This document shows positions 42,401 to 50,077 of a DNA stretch of 64,000 bases, in pieces. The translations under genes were made by a program, and so were the position numbers. Positions within the stretch are counted from its first letter, which is position 1. Every line of letters begins with the position of its first letter. Below the pieces are notes generated by a model. The model was not told where the DNA came from and made no database searches. It saw only the letters and a list, made by a program, of their open reading frames with translations. Location of the stretch: NCBI GenBank assembly GCA_964583095.1, contig CAZOVB010000021.1, positions 9,300 through 73,299 of the forward strand, written 5' to 3'. The DNA comes from CAZOVB01 sp964583095 (GTDB lineage Bacteria > Planctomycetota > Phycisphaerae > SM23-33).

Positions 42401-44019
42401 AGATCCAGCATGTGGGTCATGTATCTGCTGTAGCCGCTGGTGATTGCGGGCGTCTGGGCGACCTGCGTCTTCCAGAGCAACGACCCGTCCTCGCTGCTGA
42501 GACACAGCAGCCAGTAGTTTTCCATGTGCTTGGCCAGCACGTACAGGCGCCCTTCATAGTAGGTGGGCACCGACAGATATTTGGCCCCGGGCAGCCCGAT
42601 GTCCTTCTGATCGGCAGCGGCCTTGTCGGTCTGGCCGATCTGCCAGACCAGCATGCCCTCGGCTTCGAGACTGAAGGCCGCTATGGCCGACGTGTCGGGA
42701 ACCTTCTCCTGGTTTCCCCGGAAGTTATAGCTGGGATTGGAGGGCTTGGCGAACATGCCCACCGCGTAGACTTTCCCTCCTCCGACCGACAAGGCGAATC
42801 GTCCGTAGTCCATTACGGACATCAGCGAATAGCTGTGGCGCTGGTTGCTCTGCTGCTGGTCGCGGAACATCGGAAACTCAAACGCTTCCCACGCGATGTC
42901 CCCGGTGTAGATATTCTGGGCGGTGACCGTTCGATTGTTGCGGTGAAGCACTACGTCACCCAGGACAATCGGGTGAATCGAGCAGGGAAGGATGAATTCG
43001 TCTCTTCGGTTGTTGACCTGCACCTTGTACCTGGCCTCGCCCCCGCGGAATTGAACCTGCACGGTCTGGTTCCCGCGCTGGGCACCGGCCAGGATCTCCT
43101 GCTTCTTGGCGATGAGTTGGTCTTTGAGATCATCCCCCTCGAGCTGGTCGTTTGGCTCGACCCAGTTGGGCCGGAGGACAACTTCCACATCTTCCATCAC
43201 GCCCACGTGGCCGGGCATGGACCACAGACCGGGCCAGTCGCTGCCCTGGAGCCTGGCCAGGGACGTATCGGGCTTGACCGTCTTGCGGATGTGGTTGACG
43301 AAATCGACCAGAACCCACTGCTTGTCGCCCAGTTGTTCGGCGGCATCGGGGTGCTTCTTCTTGAGCTCTGCCAGGGCCTGGGAGTATGCCTTGACTTCTC
43401 CAGCCAGATGCGAGGCAATGGCTGCCTGGGCCAGGAGCATCGCCCGCTTGGGCGGATCCTCCACCTTAGACAGCAACTCCTGCCAGTACCAGCTTGCCTG
43501 GAGGAACTGTCCACGATCAAAGCAGAGCTCGGCCAGGGATTCCAACGCCCACGGACCATGGGAGGTGTGGCGGTATCGGTGGACGGCGTTTCGAATCCGG
43601 GCCATGTCTCCGCCGGCCAGGGCGTCGGTGATCATCTGCTTGGCCTGTGCGTCAAACAGACTGCGATAGCGGGCCAGGCCCTCGGAAGGCATCGAAGCCA
43701 GGACATCGTTGACTTCGGTCCGAATGGGGATGAAGCGGCCGGACTTTCCGACCCGGTAGAACCCCGCGTCGGTCCGTTCGATCATCGCGTTGGCAATTTC
43801 ACTGGCGTGGTCGTATTTCTTCTGTTCGATCAGCTCCCGCAGCTTCTTGACAAAGCCGGCCAACTCCTCGTCGGCCGGGACCAGGGGCATATCGAGGGCT
43901 TCCTGAGCAAGCACCGGGCCCCCACCCCAAAGCACGGTAAGCGCACAGACAAACAGACAGGCAAGCAACCTGTTACCCAAAAAGGAATGCACCTTCGCTG
44001 TCTTGGTATCCATAAGCAT
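39439..44019 (-). CDS. Very large exported protein with two PQQ-type beta-propellers and TPR-like helices
   Basis: A 1,526-residue protein with a signal peptide (LLACLFVCALTVLWGGG, cleavage near PVLA-QEA). After a helical N-terminal segment, residues about 210-640 show WD-like/PQQ repeats (RVFVLTNAGVLGCFDTQTG, KVLHQVDGLGDVYGRPG), then helical hairpins about 680-1030 (DQEKAHMLLRLARYHRM; KSPLRVSAAVALAAIYAKAG) and a second propeller from about 1100 to the end (GKTIVLGDRNSCSGFSAETG; SFVVADATGNLVCLEMETG; GLTVYRGR). Propellers of this kind occur in BamB and quinoprotein dehydrogenases; no catalytic residue set for the latter was identified. Start at 44019 has GGAG 9 nt upstream. First gene of the MoxR-VWA run, with promoter at 44145-44173. 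Confidence 0.8.
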   Translation of the reverse strand: MLMDTKTAKVHSFLGNRLLACLFVCALTVLWGGGPVLAQEALDMPLVPADEELAGFVKKLRELIEQKKYDHASEIANAMIERTDAGFYRVGKSGRFIPIRTEVNDVLASMPSEGLARYRSLFDAQAKQMITDALAGGDMARIRNAVHRYRHTSHGPWALESLAELCFDRGQFLQASWYWQELLSKVEDPPKRAMLLAQAAIASHLAGEVKAYSQALAELKKKHPDAAEQLGDKQWVLVDFVNHIRKTVKPDTSLARLQGSDWPGLWSMPGHVGVMEDVEVVLRPNWVEPNDQLEGDDLKDQLIAKKQEILAGAQRGNQTVQVQFRGGEARYKVQVNNRRDEFILPCSIHPIVLGDVVLHRNNRTVTAQNIYTGDIAWEAFEFPMFRDQQQSNQRHSYSLMSVMDYGRFALSVGGGKVYAVGMFAKPSNPSYNFRGNQEKVPDTSAIAAFSLEAEGMLVWQIGQTDKAAADQKDIGLPGAKYLSVPTYYEGRLYVLAKHMENYWLLCLSSEDGSLLWKTQVAQTPAITSGYSRYMTHMLDLGTPPACIEGRVFVLTNAGVLGCFDTQTGQPVWAYQYESDLGGTRSRRYRFNVAGVRFGINPIVVTPGRVTILPADSDKVMTFSFEDGKPLWNAPRQKMLYLAAVDENRLVISGSYEPGNGSLAILSARNGKVLHQVDGLGDVYGRPGVTDKSVVVSVHAGVARLDLDEYMLSKSGPAEPNALLGNLVFAGGKMFAANPLGLAAYFPYETQYARISELLEGLHGRQRREKLFNRANVSFSARRYDRSLEDYLQLQEELAGTTDSRLQEMVRKSIYRNYLALANTSDSMEEMGKLFLEAREYARSDQEKAHMLLRLARYHRMLGEKKDDVAELTTSIELATEIIGRYGQEKLVDVQIGSKDPDNGRFDSRTPKLPGSVLADNFIASVIQEHGYEPLEPFDALAKDALAKAGSNEDPEELVAVAKKYKHGQYRDDALFQAAEIYYLRAHAGQDQKDKQALTSAVKLFSEVIADRKSPLRVSAAVALAAIYAKAGKPIAARMTLENISDQPDSTPVSFANIKGTLGEMRDQINNGKIPEASVKTDIEASIVPPLEKVFEVPGTDVFLVRDQEYRPVRIGQNLLVLNENRAPLLDTSRNTYQDAVSWEALTSVDINHLRRSTYYPPDMSFLGGLSRDGKTIVLGDRNSCSGFSAETGKRLWHTPLEDVGISVSRFACMGMGRDSFVVADATGNLVCLEMETGKKRWDNKVRLQGRRRGSNRVGWPLRFLGRYVAVRSSDFDQMVLYDLKTGKAIQEFQGGVDARVSPDGQIFISAGGELRAFSQDNLQKPLWKKDYGRGGNLRLLSAEAEMTFVTASSSGGIIEAFSSMGAAEPMASIPAGKIDARDFVPLRALSDNKGGVIVLGTTQFRGRPGQIYGRVTNCQNYYLRRYDIGSGKLSWTCQLVKNQSQILDQPLRRVGDHILVGCLLNNRQNAAWLVDSDSGEISEHMVSKEARDNTTMARIRALSIPAVTSGRLVMEDEQGLTVYRGR

Positions 44020-44076
44020 CTGGCCATTCTCCGAAAAAGATACGAGCAGGCCCGGGGCCCCGGCGATCTGTCGTCC

Positions 44077-44112
44077 GTGTCGTACAGCGCGAAAACTCGC
44101 ACTGTCCGACAC
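44077..44112. promoter_or_regulatory. Long imperfect hairpin in the 5' leader of the operon
   Basis: GTGTCG (44077-44082) pairs with CGACAC (44107-44112), then ACAG with CTGT and GCGA with TCGC, separated by single mismatches, around an AAAC loop. It lies within the 125-nt leader between the predicted promoter and the start codon and could modulate translation or mRNA stability. Confidence 0.5.
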
Positions 44113-44144
44113 GGGCGGCCTGGAAACAGGCTTTTGAAGCATGC

Positions 44145-44173
44145 AGTATAGGCTCTGCTCCTACATCACTCAA
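44145..44173 (-). promoter_or_regulatory. Promoter of PQQ-MoxR-VWA operon
   Basis: Minus strand TTGAGT (complement of 44168-44173), 17-nt spacer, TATACT (complement of 44145-44150). About 125 nt upstream of the first start codon of a co-directional run of eleven genes. Confidence 0.55.
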
Positions 44174-44464
44174 GGACGCCACGGGGCTTAGTCGCACAAC
44201 CTCCCCGTGGGTTCCAAGCGGTTGAAGGGGAAAATGCCGACAAACTTCTTTCCGACCGGGAATTCCGAGATCTACTAACCTTCCAGGGCGGTATTTGTCT
44301 GTAATGGTGATGAATCCTACCTTTCCATGGTAAGCGGCGACGGCATCGCAGCGGTTAAGACCGGCAAAGCCCAGACCCAAGAGGCGGCTTCTCTTGACGG
44401 CTCGGCAAGCCCCTATCCTCTGGCCCCTGCGGTGCCGCAGCTTTTCTCCGGCATTGGCCGCACC
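44174..44464. other. Intergenic interval upstream of the operon promoter
   Basis: No gene supported; with the promoter and leader, 44020-44464 is gene-free. It contains an 8-bp perfect inverted repeat CCACGGGG (44179-44186) / CCCCGTGG (44203-44210), 15-16 nt apart, just upstream of the -35 box, a candidate regulator site. The asparagine synthase stop lies at the right end. Confidence 0.5.
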
Positions 44465-46333
44465 TCAGGGAGCCAGGTCCCGAATCCACTGCAGGAAGAC
44501 CCAGAGTTTATAAGCACGCGAGGAGCGAACCTTCCCCGCGTACCTCTCCAGGTTCGGATGAAACCACGCCCGGCTCAGTTCCGGTCTGGCGTTTCGCACC
44601 TCGGCGACCAGCTCGAGCAGGTCCTCGGACGTAAACCACTGCCTCACCGGGGCTGAAAACCCCTTCTTCTTCCGATCGAGGATGGCTGGGGGCAGTCGAT
44701 CGCCCAGCGCCTCCCGCAAAAGCCCCTTGAGCTGCCCTTCGGGGTTGCGGACTTTCTGGGCCAGTCCGGTGCAATATTCCACCAGGTGATGGTTCAGCAG
44801 GGGCACACGCAGTTCCAGGGCGAAGTGCATGCTCGTGCGGTCGGCCCGGGTGAGATTCAGATCCGGCAGGAACGTCATCAGATCCACAAGCTGCATCCGT
44901 GCCATTGGGGGCAGATCCTTCCGCCAGTACTGGCGGAAATACCAGGCAGGATCCCGCTTATAGGTGTGATCCAGCAGATCCGGATGGAAGATGCACCGCT
45001 GGTCGGCCAGACTTACCGCTCCCATGAGCTGAGCGTAAAGCTCGACATCTTCCAGGGCGGGCATGCGCCATCTGCGTTTGGGCCTTCGCAAAATGCCCTC
45101 CAGGATCCGGCGGGTGAATTGCCCAGCCGAGGTAGCCCAGAAGCCGGGTCTGCGAAACTGCTGCCACTTGCGGTACCAACTGTAGCCGCCAAACGCCTCA
45201 TCGCCTCCCTCGCCACACAGGGAGACCTTGACCTTCCTCCGGGCCATCCGGGCCAGAAACGTCATCGGAATGGTGCTGCTGGCGGCAAAGGGCTCGTCAA
45301 AGAGCCCAAGGACCGTTCGGTCGAACTCGTGGGCCATCTCCCGCGTGACAATCAACTCCTCGTGGAGAGTCCGATACTCCCTGGCCGCCTCAGCCGCGAA
45401 ATGCAGTTCGGTATGCTCGGCCACGTCAAACCCGATAGAAAACGTATGCAGCGACGAGCCCCCGATCCGGCGATTTCCGCCCTGGGTGTCGAGGTACTCC
45501 AGGCCGGCCCGCTGGGTGACCAGCGTGCTGTCCAGTCCACCCGAGAGATAGCTTCCCACGGGCACATCCGAGACAAGGCAGGACGTGACCGCCTCGTCAA
45601 ACAGCTCTACAAGACGTTGTCGAGCCCGCTCGCTGCTGTCTCCCAGGGACTCCATCTGCGGCTTCCACCAGCGTTGAATCTGCATGCGCCCCTTACGGAA
45701 GCAAAGCAGATGACCGGGCAGGAGCTTGTGGATCTGCCGGTAGATCGTCTGCGGGGCCGGGACGTACCCGTACGTGAAGAAATCCGAGGCCGATTCGGGC
45801 AGCAGGTCCCTGCCCAGAGGGGGGCTGGCCTGTAGAATGGCCCGGATCTCGCTGGCGAAGGTCAGTTTTCCACCCGAGAGGCTGTAAAACAGCGGCTTGA
45901 CACCCAATCGATCCCGGACCAGCCAGCAGCAGTCCTCGCCAACGTCATAGAGGGCGAAAGCGAACATTCCTTCGAGCTTCTCGATCACCTCGATCCCCCA
46001 CTGAAGGTACCCCTGGAGGATCACTTCCGTGTCGGTATCGGTCCGGAAGGCTCTGCCGGCCGACTCGAGCCGGCGGCGAAGTTCGCGGAAGTTGTAGACC
46101 TCTCCGTTGTAGACCAGCCAGGCGCGCTTATCCGGATCGGCCATGGGTTGATGCCCCCGGCTGGTCAGGTCCAGAATGCTAAGCCTTCTGTGGGCCAGTC
46201 CGAATCGGCCATCCGGCGCAGCGTAGGCACCGGCGTCATCGGGCCCGCGATGGGCCAGCGTCTCCGCCATGGATTCCAGGGCCGGGAGCTCCACGCCGCC
46301 GGCCGGATCGACTATCCCTGCAATGCCGCACAT
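44465..46333 (-). CDS. asnB: Asparagine synthase (glutamine-hydrolysing)
   Basis: A 622-residue class II amidotransferase. The start is fixed by MCGIAGIVDPAGG: Cys2 becomes the N-terminal nucleophile for glutamine hydrolysis. The first about 210 residues are the Ntn-hydrolase domain (HRRLSILDLTSRGHQPM, LVYNGEVYNFRELR); the synthase domain carries the pyrophosphate loop LSGGLDST near residue 257 and the GEGGDEAFGGY motif near residue 375. Length and order match AsnB proteins found in exopolysaccharide/aglycone loci as well as primary asparagine synthases. A -10-like TACAAT lies only 8 nt before the ATG. Divergent from a glycosyltransferase, so a glycan-linked amidation role is possible, but plain asparagine synthesis is the simplest reading. 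Confidence 0.92.
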   Translation of the reverse strand: MCGIAGIVDPAGGVELPALESMAETLAHRGPDDAGAYAAPDGRFGLAHRRLSILDLTSRGHQPMADPDKRAWLVYNGEVYNFRELRRRLESAGRAFRTDTDTEVILQGYLQWGIEVIEKLEGMFAFALYDVGEDCCWLVRDRLGVKPLFYSLSGGKLTFASEIRAILQASPPLGRDLLPESASDFFTYGYVPAPQTIYRQIHKLLPGHLLCFRKGRMQIQRWWKPQMESLGDSSERARQRLVELFDEAVTSCLVSDVPVGSYLSGGLDSTLVTQRAGLEYLDTQGGNRRIGGSSLHTFSIGFDVAEHTELHFAAEAAREYRTLHEELIVTREMAHEFDRTVLGLFDEPFAASSTIPMTFLARMARRKVKVSLCGEGGDEAFGGYSWYRKWQQFRRPGFWATSAGQFTRRILEGILRRPKRRWRMPALEDVELYAQLMGAVSLADQRCIFHPDLLDHTYKRDPAWYFRQYWRKDLPPMARMQLVDLMTFLPDLNLTRADRTSMHFALELRVPLLNHHLVEYCTGLAQKVRNPEGQLKGLLREALGDRLPPAILDRKKKGFSAPVRQWFTSEDLLELVAEVRNARPELSRAWFHPNLERYAGKVRSSRAYKLWVFLQWIRDLAP

Positions 46334-46341
46334 GTCAGCGG

Positions 46342-46347
46342 ATTGTA
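46342..46347 (-). promoter_or_regulatory. -10 box of asnB, leaderless configuration
   Basis: TACAAT on the minus strand, 8 nt from the ATG, with TTGTGC 16 nt further upstream as weak -35. Initiation would fall at or next to the start codon, and no Shine-Dalgarno is present. Confidence 0.5.
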
Positions 46348-46379
46348 CGCCGGGACTGGGATCGCACAAGCACTGTTCG

Positions 46380-46385
46380 TATAAT
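46380..46385 (+). promoter_or_regulatory. -10 box of GT2 gene, leaderless configuration
   Basis: A perfect TATAAT 7 nt upstream of the ATG at 46393. The -35 region is weak (TGGGAT at 46357-46362). No Shine-Dalgarno fits between, suggesting a leaderless mRNA. Confidence 0.5.
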
Positions 46386-46392
46386 CCCGCTC

Positions 46393-47322
46393 ATGTCCGA
46401 GCCGAAATACAGCGTAATCATCCCAGCCTATAACTGTCGCGATCTGGTGGGCCAGGCCCTGGAGTCCGTTGGCAACCAGACCTTCCAGGACTTCGAGGTC
46501 CTGGTGGTCGACGACGGTTCGACCGACGGGACCTTCCAGGTTCTGCAGGAGATCCAGCAGCAGTGGGACAAGCTGCGGTGTTTCCAGGCTCAGCACAAGG
46601 GACTCGCTGCGGCGAGAAACCTGGCCATTTCGTACATGCGGGGTCAATACATCGCACTCCTGGATGCCGACGACCTCTGGCTGCCCGAGAAACTCCAGCG
46701 GTGTGATGAATTCTTCCGCGAGCATCCCGACCTGAGCATTGTCTATACCCCGATGGCCCCGATCCGAATGGACGGCACGCCCATGCAGGGCCATTCCAAG
46801 CCCTGCCATGCGGGGCAACTGACCGAGAAGCTCTTCCAGAGCATCTTCGTTCACGACCCGGCCGCCGTCTTCCATAAACAAGTCATTCAGCAGTGCGGAG
46901 GTTTCGACGAAAACCTCCCCGTCTGCGTGGGCCACGAGTTCTGGCTGCGCGTCTCGACGAAGTTTGAGTTCGGCCTGATCGACCAGCCCCTGGCCCTTCG
47001 CCGATGGAGCCAGGAGAGCCTGACCCGCTCCAATCGCTCCCGGGGGCGAAGAATCAAGGCGGCTATGCTCGCCCGTTTTTTCGCCGACTCTTCCTCTCGC
47101 CGGTTCCTGAAGGACCTCCCCGCCGCTCGCCGTCGCCTGGCCAAGGTCCACTATGCCGCCGGGAAGATCCTCCTTCAGGAATCCAGCCCACGCCAGGCCC
47201 GCCAGTACCTCGCCAAGGCACTGGGGTACAAACCGGGATTCGTAAAGGCCCTGCCCTTCTACCTCTGGGCGTCGATCAAAGGACTCTTTGCAGGCGATAC
47301 CGGCCGGCCCCTCGAACTTTAG
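46393..47322 (+). CDS. Glycosyltransferase family 2
   Basis: A 309-residue GT-A fold transferase. YSVIIPAYNCRDLVGQALES at residues 6-25 is the GT2 N-terminal block, DDGSTDGT near 41 and the DxD-type ALLDADDLWLPEKL near 85-98 bind the sugar nucleotide and metal. No membrane helix except a weak C-terminal hydrophobic stretch (VKALPFYLWASIKGLF). It probably adds a sugar to a surface glycan from the cytoplasmic face. It is divergent from asnB (59 bp apart) and its stop overlaps the opposite-strand 716-residue gene by 4 nt. Confidence 0.88.
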   Translation: MSEPKYSVIIPAYNCRDLVGQALESVGNQTFQDFEVLVVDDGSTDGTFQVLQEIQQQWDKLRCFQAQHKGLAAARNLAISYMRGQYIALLDADDLWLPEKLQRCDEFFREHPDLSIVYTPMAPIRMDGTPMQGHSKPCHAGQLTEKLFQSIFVHDPAAVFHKQVIQQCGGFDENLPVCVGHEFWLRVSTKFEFGLIDQPLALRRWSQESLTRSNRSRGRRIKAAMLARFFADSSSRRFLKDLPAARRRLAKVHYAAGKILLQESSPRQARQYLAKALGYKPGFVKALPFYLWASIKGLFAGDTGRPLEL

Positions 47323-49469
47323 CGGTCTTGCTGTCGCTGGAGCCAGTTCACCAGGTCCGGCACGGAGGTGGTCCGCGTCGGGAGACCTCCCGGGGCAAAG
47401 GTTCGCAATGGATCAACGTCGGGCCAGCCCTCTGCAAGCCCTTCCAGGTCCACCACGAACACGCCGTAGAGCGGCTGGGGTTTCTCCACGGCTTGGGCCG
47501 GGCCCAGAAGAAGAAAGTCCGCCTTCTCGTCGAGGAACTTCACGGCCAGGTATCCCGAACCGACGGCCCGGCCAAAGGTCACCGCCATGGCCAGCAGCCT
47601 TGCCGCCTGGCCGGAAGTCAATTGGCTGCGGATCAGCAGGGGTCGGTGCTTTTCGCCGGGGCCCGAGAGTTGACCTGCGACCCGCTGGAGGACGCCCAGG
47701 TTCATCTGTCGCAACGTTTGAGGATGGTCAGCCGGCGGGCAGGCCAGGGCAATTCCGTCAATCCAGGATCTGCCCGCAAAAGCGCCACGCACCCAGCTTC
47801 GCCGGGGCCCCCAAGCCAATCGCCTTGACCAGGGCCCCGCGGGTACCGCTTCGGGGTCGACCGCCCCGGCCACCACCTGAATTGAATAAGGCAGGGCAGG
47901 AACAAGATGATCCGGCGACTGGGCGACGATCCACCACGAGCCGCCGGCCTTGCCGGCTCCCAGGGCCCGGCGCGTCAGGAGCGTGATGTCTTCGCTGCGC
48001 CAGATGGCTCGTTCGGGCAGAAAGTTGGTCTGGTCCGGTGAATCGGCAGGTTGCAGGCAGGTGAACCCCCGCCCGGGAGCAAGCAGTCCGACTGATTCGG
48101 CCAGACGGTAATGCACCACCGCAAGCTCGGCAGCGAGAACCAGCAGAACCCCCAGCCCGGCAGAAAACCAGCGCACCACGTCGGCGGAGCGCTTGCAGTT
48201 TCGCAGGACGTTCACGATCGCCCATGCCGCCAGGGCCAGCCAGAGCCCGGAAGTCAAAGCAAGGGGGGCCCCGCTGCTCCAGAGGCCATGGTGTAGAAGA
48301 AACCCGATCGCCAGGCCCAGTCCCGCCTGGGCCAGATATTGCCGAGGTCTGGCCCCGTCATTGACAAACCGCTGCCGCTGGCGGGAGATGAGAATCCCCC
48401 CCATGGCCGCCAGAGGCCCCTGCATCCCCGCCGCCGGCAGGAGACATACCCAGCCGTGGACCGGAGAGACCAGCGACATCCCCGCAAGGGCCAACTGCCC
48501 CAACAACACCGAAGCAGCCCCGATGATCGAGCCGGCCCCCTGCCTTCTGCCGGGCATGCGACCTTTTCCGTCGGCCTCGGCCTGGAACCGCACCACCAGC
48601 AGCAACGAAAGGCTCACCCACAGGGCCTGGACCTCCAGCGAGGCGCCGAGCACGTCGGCGAGGATTCGTACCTGCAACCCGACCGCTACCACGATGCAGG
48701 CCGGAACTGCAGAGCTCTGCATTCTGGATACCATCGAAGGGCTTCGGACCGGACGTACCAGTCGTCCCGACCGCCTGCCGTAGTCTTTTCGAAACCACCA
48801 CACCGCCGCCAGCCCGACAGCGCCCATCCCCAGCAAGGGCCCGATGGCAAGTAGATTCGCCCCGGAGAGAATCAACAGTCCCATGAGCCCGATCCCCCCG
48901 GCCGCTCCGGCCAGCCACTCCCGGGCGCAGTCGGCAAAGGCGTCACGCGTCGTGCCGCTTCTGAGAATGCAACTGGCTGGAAACAGCAGCGTCAAACCCG
49001 AGGCTGCGGGCAGGAACACGACCGTTACCACCAACACGTGAAGGATGCCCCAGGCCACTGGGCCCATCCGAACGGCTCGGGTAGCGGACTCCAGCAGCTC
49101 TGCCGCCCAGAAAATCACCGCCATGCTGATTCCCGCCCCCAGGGCCGCCAGAAACGTGAAGACGGCCAGGAGGCGCATGGCGGCCCGGACGTCGGCTTTG
49201 GCGCTGCCGGCTACGCGGTCGTCCACGGCTTCGTGCACCAGGGGGTCGGGGCTCTTGAGGGCCTGGATACGATGGATCGACCGCACCAGCCAGGACGGCA
49301 AGCCCGAGCAGATCCCCAAAGCCAGACCCAGGCCAGCCAGTGGCGTGGTCAGCCACATCCCCGAACAGCCCAGCAGGCCCATCCAGAGCATGCACAGACA
49401 CCCCAGCCATGCACTCAACACAGCCACCGTGGCCATGACCAACGCACTGTCTCGACTTGTCGGACTCAT
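47319..49469 (-). CDS. Unrecognised polytopic membrane protein with soluble C-terminal domain
   Basis: A 716-residue protein. Residues 1-440 hold about 11-12 hydrophobic helices (first: LVMATVAVLSAWLGCLCM), rich in Gly, Ala and Leu with short basic loops; residues about 450-716 are a soluble alpha/beta region (SEDITLLTRRALGAGKAGGS, RPLLIRSQLTSGQAARLLAM, ADFLLLGPAQAVEKP). The architecture recalls fused membrane/spermidine-synthase-like proteins, but a SAM-binding glycine motif is not seen, so no function is claimed. A -10-like TAGTCT lies 6 nt before the ATG and a 14-bp palindrome just beyond it. Convergent with and overlapping the GT2 gene by 4 nt. Confidence 0.6.
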   Translation of the reverse strand: MSPTSRDSALVMATVAVLSAWLGCLCMLWMGLLGCSGMWLTTPLAGLGLALGICSGLPSWLVRSIHRIQALKSPDPLVHEAVDDRVAGSAKADVRAAMRLLAVFTFLAALGAGISMAVIFWAAELLESATRAVRMGPVAWGILHVLVVTVVFLPAASGLTLLFPASCILRSGTTRDAFADCAREWLAGAAGGIGLMGLLILSGANLLAIGPLLGMGAVGLAAVWWFRKDYGRRSGRLVRPVRSPSMVSRMQSSAVPACIVVAVGLQVRILADVLGASLEVQALWVSLSLLLVVRFQAEADGKGRMPGRRQGAGSIIGAASVLLGQLALAGMSLVSPVHGWVCLLPAAGMQGPLAAMGGILISRQRQRFVNDGARPRQYLAQAGLGLAIGFLLHHGLWSSGAPLALTSGLWLALAAWAIVNVLRNCKRSADVVRWFSAGLGVLLVLAAELAVVHYRLAESVGLLAPGRGFTCLQPADSPDQTNFLPERAIWRSEDITLLTRRALGAGKAGGSWWIVAQSPDHLVPALPYSIQVVAGAVDPEAVPAGPWSRRLAWGPRRSWVRGAFAGRSWIDGIALACPPADHPQTLRQMNLGVLQRVAGQLSGPGEKHRPLLIRSQLTSGQAARLLAMAVTFGRAVGSGYLAVKFLDEKADFLLLGPAQAVEKPQPLYGVFVVDLEGLAEGWPDVDPLRTFAPGGLPTRTTSVPDLVNWLQRQQDR

Positions 49470-49475
49470 CAGGGC

Positions 49476-49481
49476 AGACTA
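49476..49481 (-). promoter_or_regulatory. -10 box of 716-residue membrane protein gene
   Basis: TAGTCT on the minus strand, 6 nt from the ATG at 49469; no Shine-Dalgarno is visible, a further leaderless arrangement. Confidence 0.35.
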
Positions 49482-49482
49482 T

Positions 49483-49496
49483 CCTGGGCGCCCAGG
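49483..49496. promoter_or_regulatory. Perfect 14-bp palindrome between divergent genes
   Basis: CCTGGGCGCCCAGG lies midway between the divergent starts at 49469 and 49544, next to the predicted -10 box. Candidate operator. Confidence 0.4.
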
Positions 49497-49543
49497 AATC
49501 GGAGCAAGCGCCCCGCCGGCCGGCCCAGCCAAAGGATGTGTCG

Positions 49544-50077
49544 ATGAACCATACCCGATTTGCGCCTCTTGGCGACGAGAACCTTTCCCGCGCACGCGAA
49601 ATCTACAACCACTACGTTCGGAATTCCACCGCTACTTTCCACATCCACCCGGTAAACCCGGAAGAGTTCCAGGCCCAGGTCCGCTGGGACCCCCAAAGCC
49701 CGTGGCAGAGCTGGGGAATCCTTGACAGCCGGGACCGCCTCCTGGGTTACTGCTGCCTGGGACCCTACCACAGCCGACAAGCCTATCGCTACACCGGCGT
49801 TGTCGCGATCTATCTCGACCCGGCCTGCACCGGGAAGGGGATTGGAAGGCAAGCCATCGCCTTCCTTGAGGAACAGGCCATCGAGCGCAATCTCCATACA
49901 CTGATTGCCCTTATTAGCTCAGAGAACACCCCGAGTCTCACCCTGTTTGGTAGACTCGGGTACCATCCGGCCGGAAGGCTCAAGGAGGCCGGCTATAAAT
50001 TCGACCGCTACCTCGACATGATCAGCCTTCAGAAAATGCTTCCGACCGGCCCCAACCCGCAGAAGCCTATGGCATGA
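49544..50077 (+). CDS. GNAT family N-acetyltransferase
   Basis: A 177-residue acetyltransferase resembling phosphinothricin/methionine-sulfoximine acetyltransferase types: ENLSRAREIYNHYVRNSTAT near the N-terminus, YTGVVAIYLDPACTGKGIG with the acetyl-CoA pyrophosphate loop (CTGKGIGRQ) near residue 110, and SENTPSLTLFGRLGYHPAG near 140. Start at ATG 49544 with AAAGGAT 6 nt upstream; 29 earlier codons are open but overlap the palindrome. The stop overlaps the next gene by 4 nt (ATGA), so the two are translationally coupled. Substrate amine unknown. Confidence 0.88.
   Translation: MNHTRFAPLGDENLSRAREIYNHYVRNSTATFHIHPVNPEEFQAQVRWDPQSPWQSWGILDSRDRLLGYCCLGPYHSRQAYRYTGVVAIYLDPACTGKGIGRQAIAFLEEQAIERNLHTLIALISSENTPSLTLFGRLGYHPAGRLKEAGYKFDRYLDMISLQKMLPTGPNPQKPMA

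Noticed and set aside
39409..44151. A continuous 1,580-codon plus-strand frame opposite the PQQ/TPR gene
   Set aside because: It is a mirror of the high-GC minus-strand gene; composition is Val/Leu/Gly/Gln-heavy without a signal peptide or family motif, while the minus-strand reading has a signal peptide, repeats and a ribosome site.
44330..44420. GGCAAAGCCC-type sequence suggestive of a c-di-GMP (GEMM) riboswitch
   Set aside because: The flanking stems and tetraloop receptor are absent and it lies away from any start codon on the correct strand.
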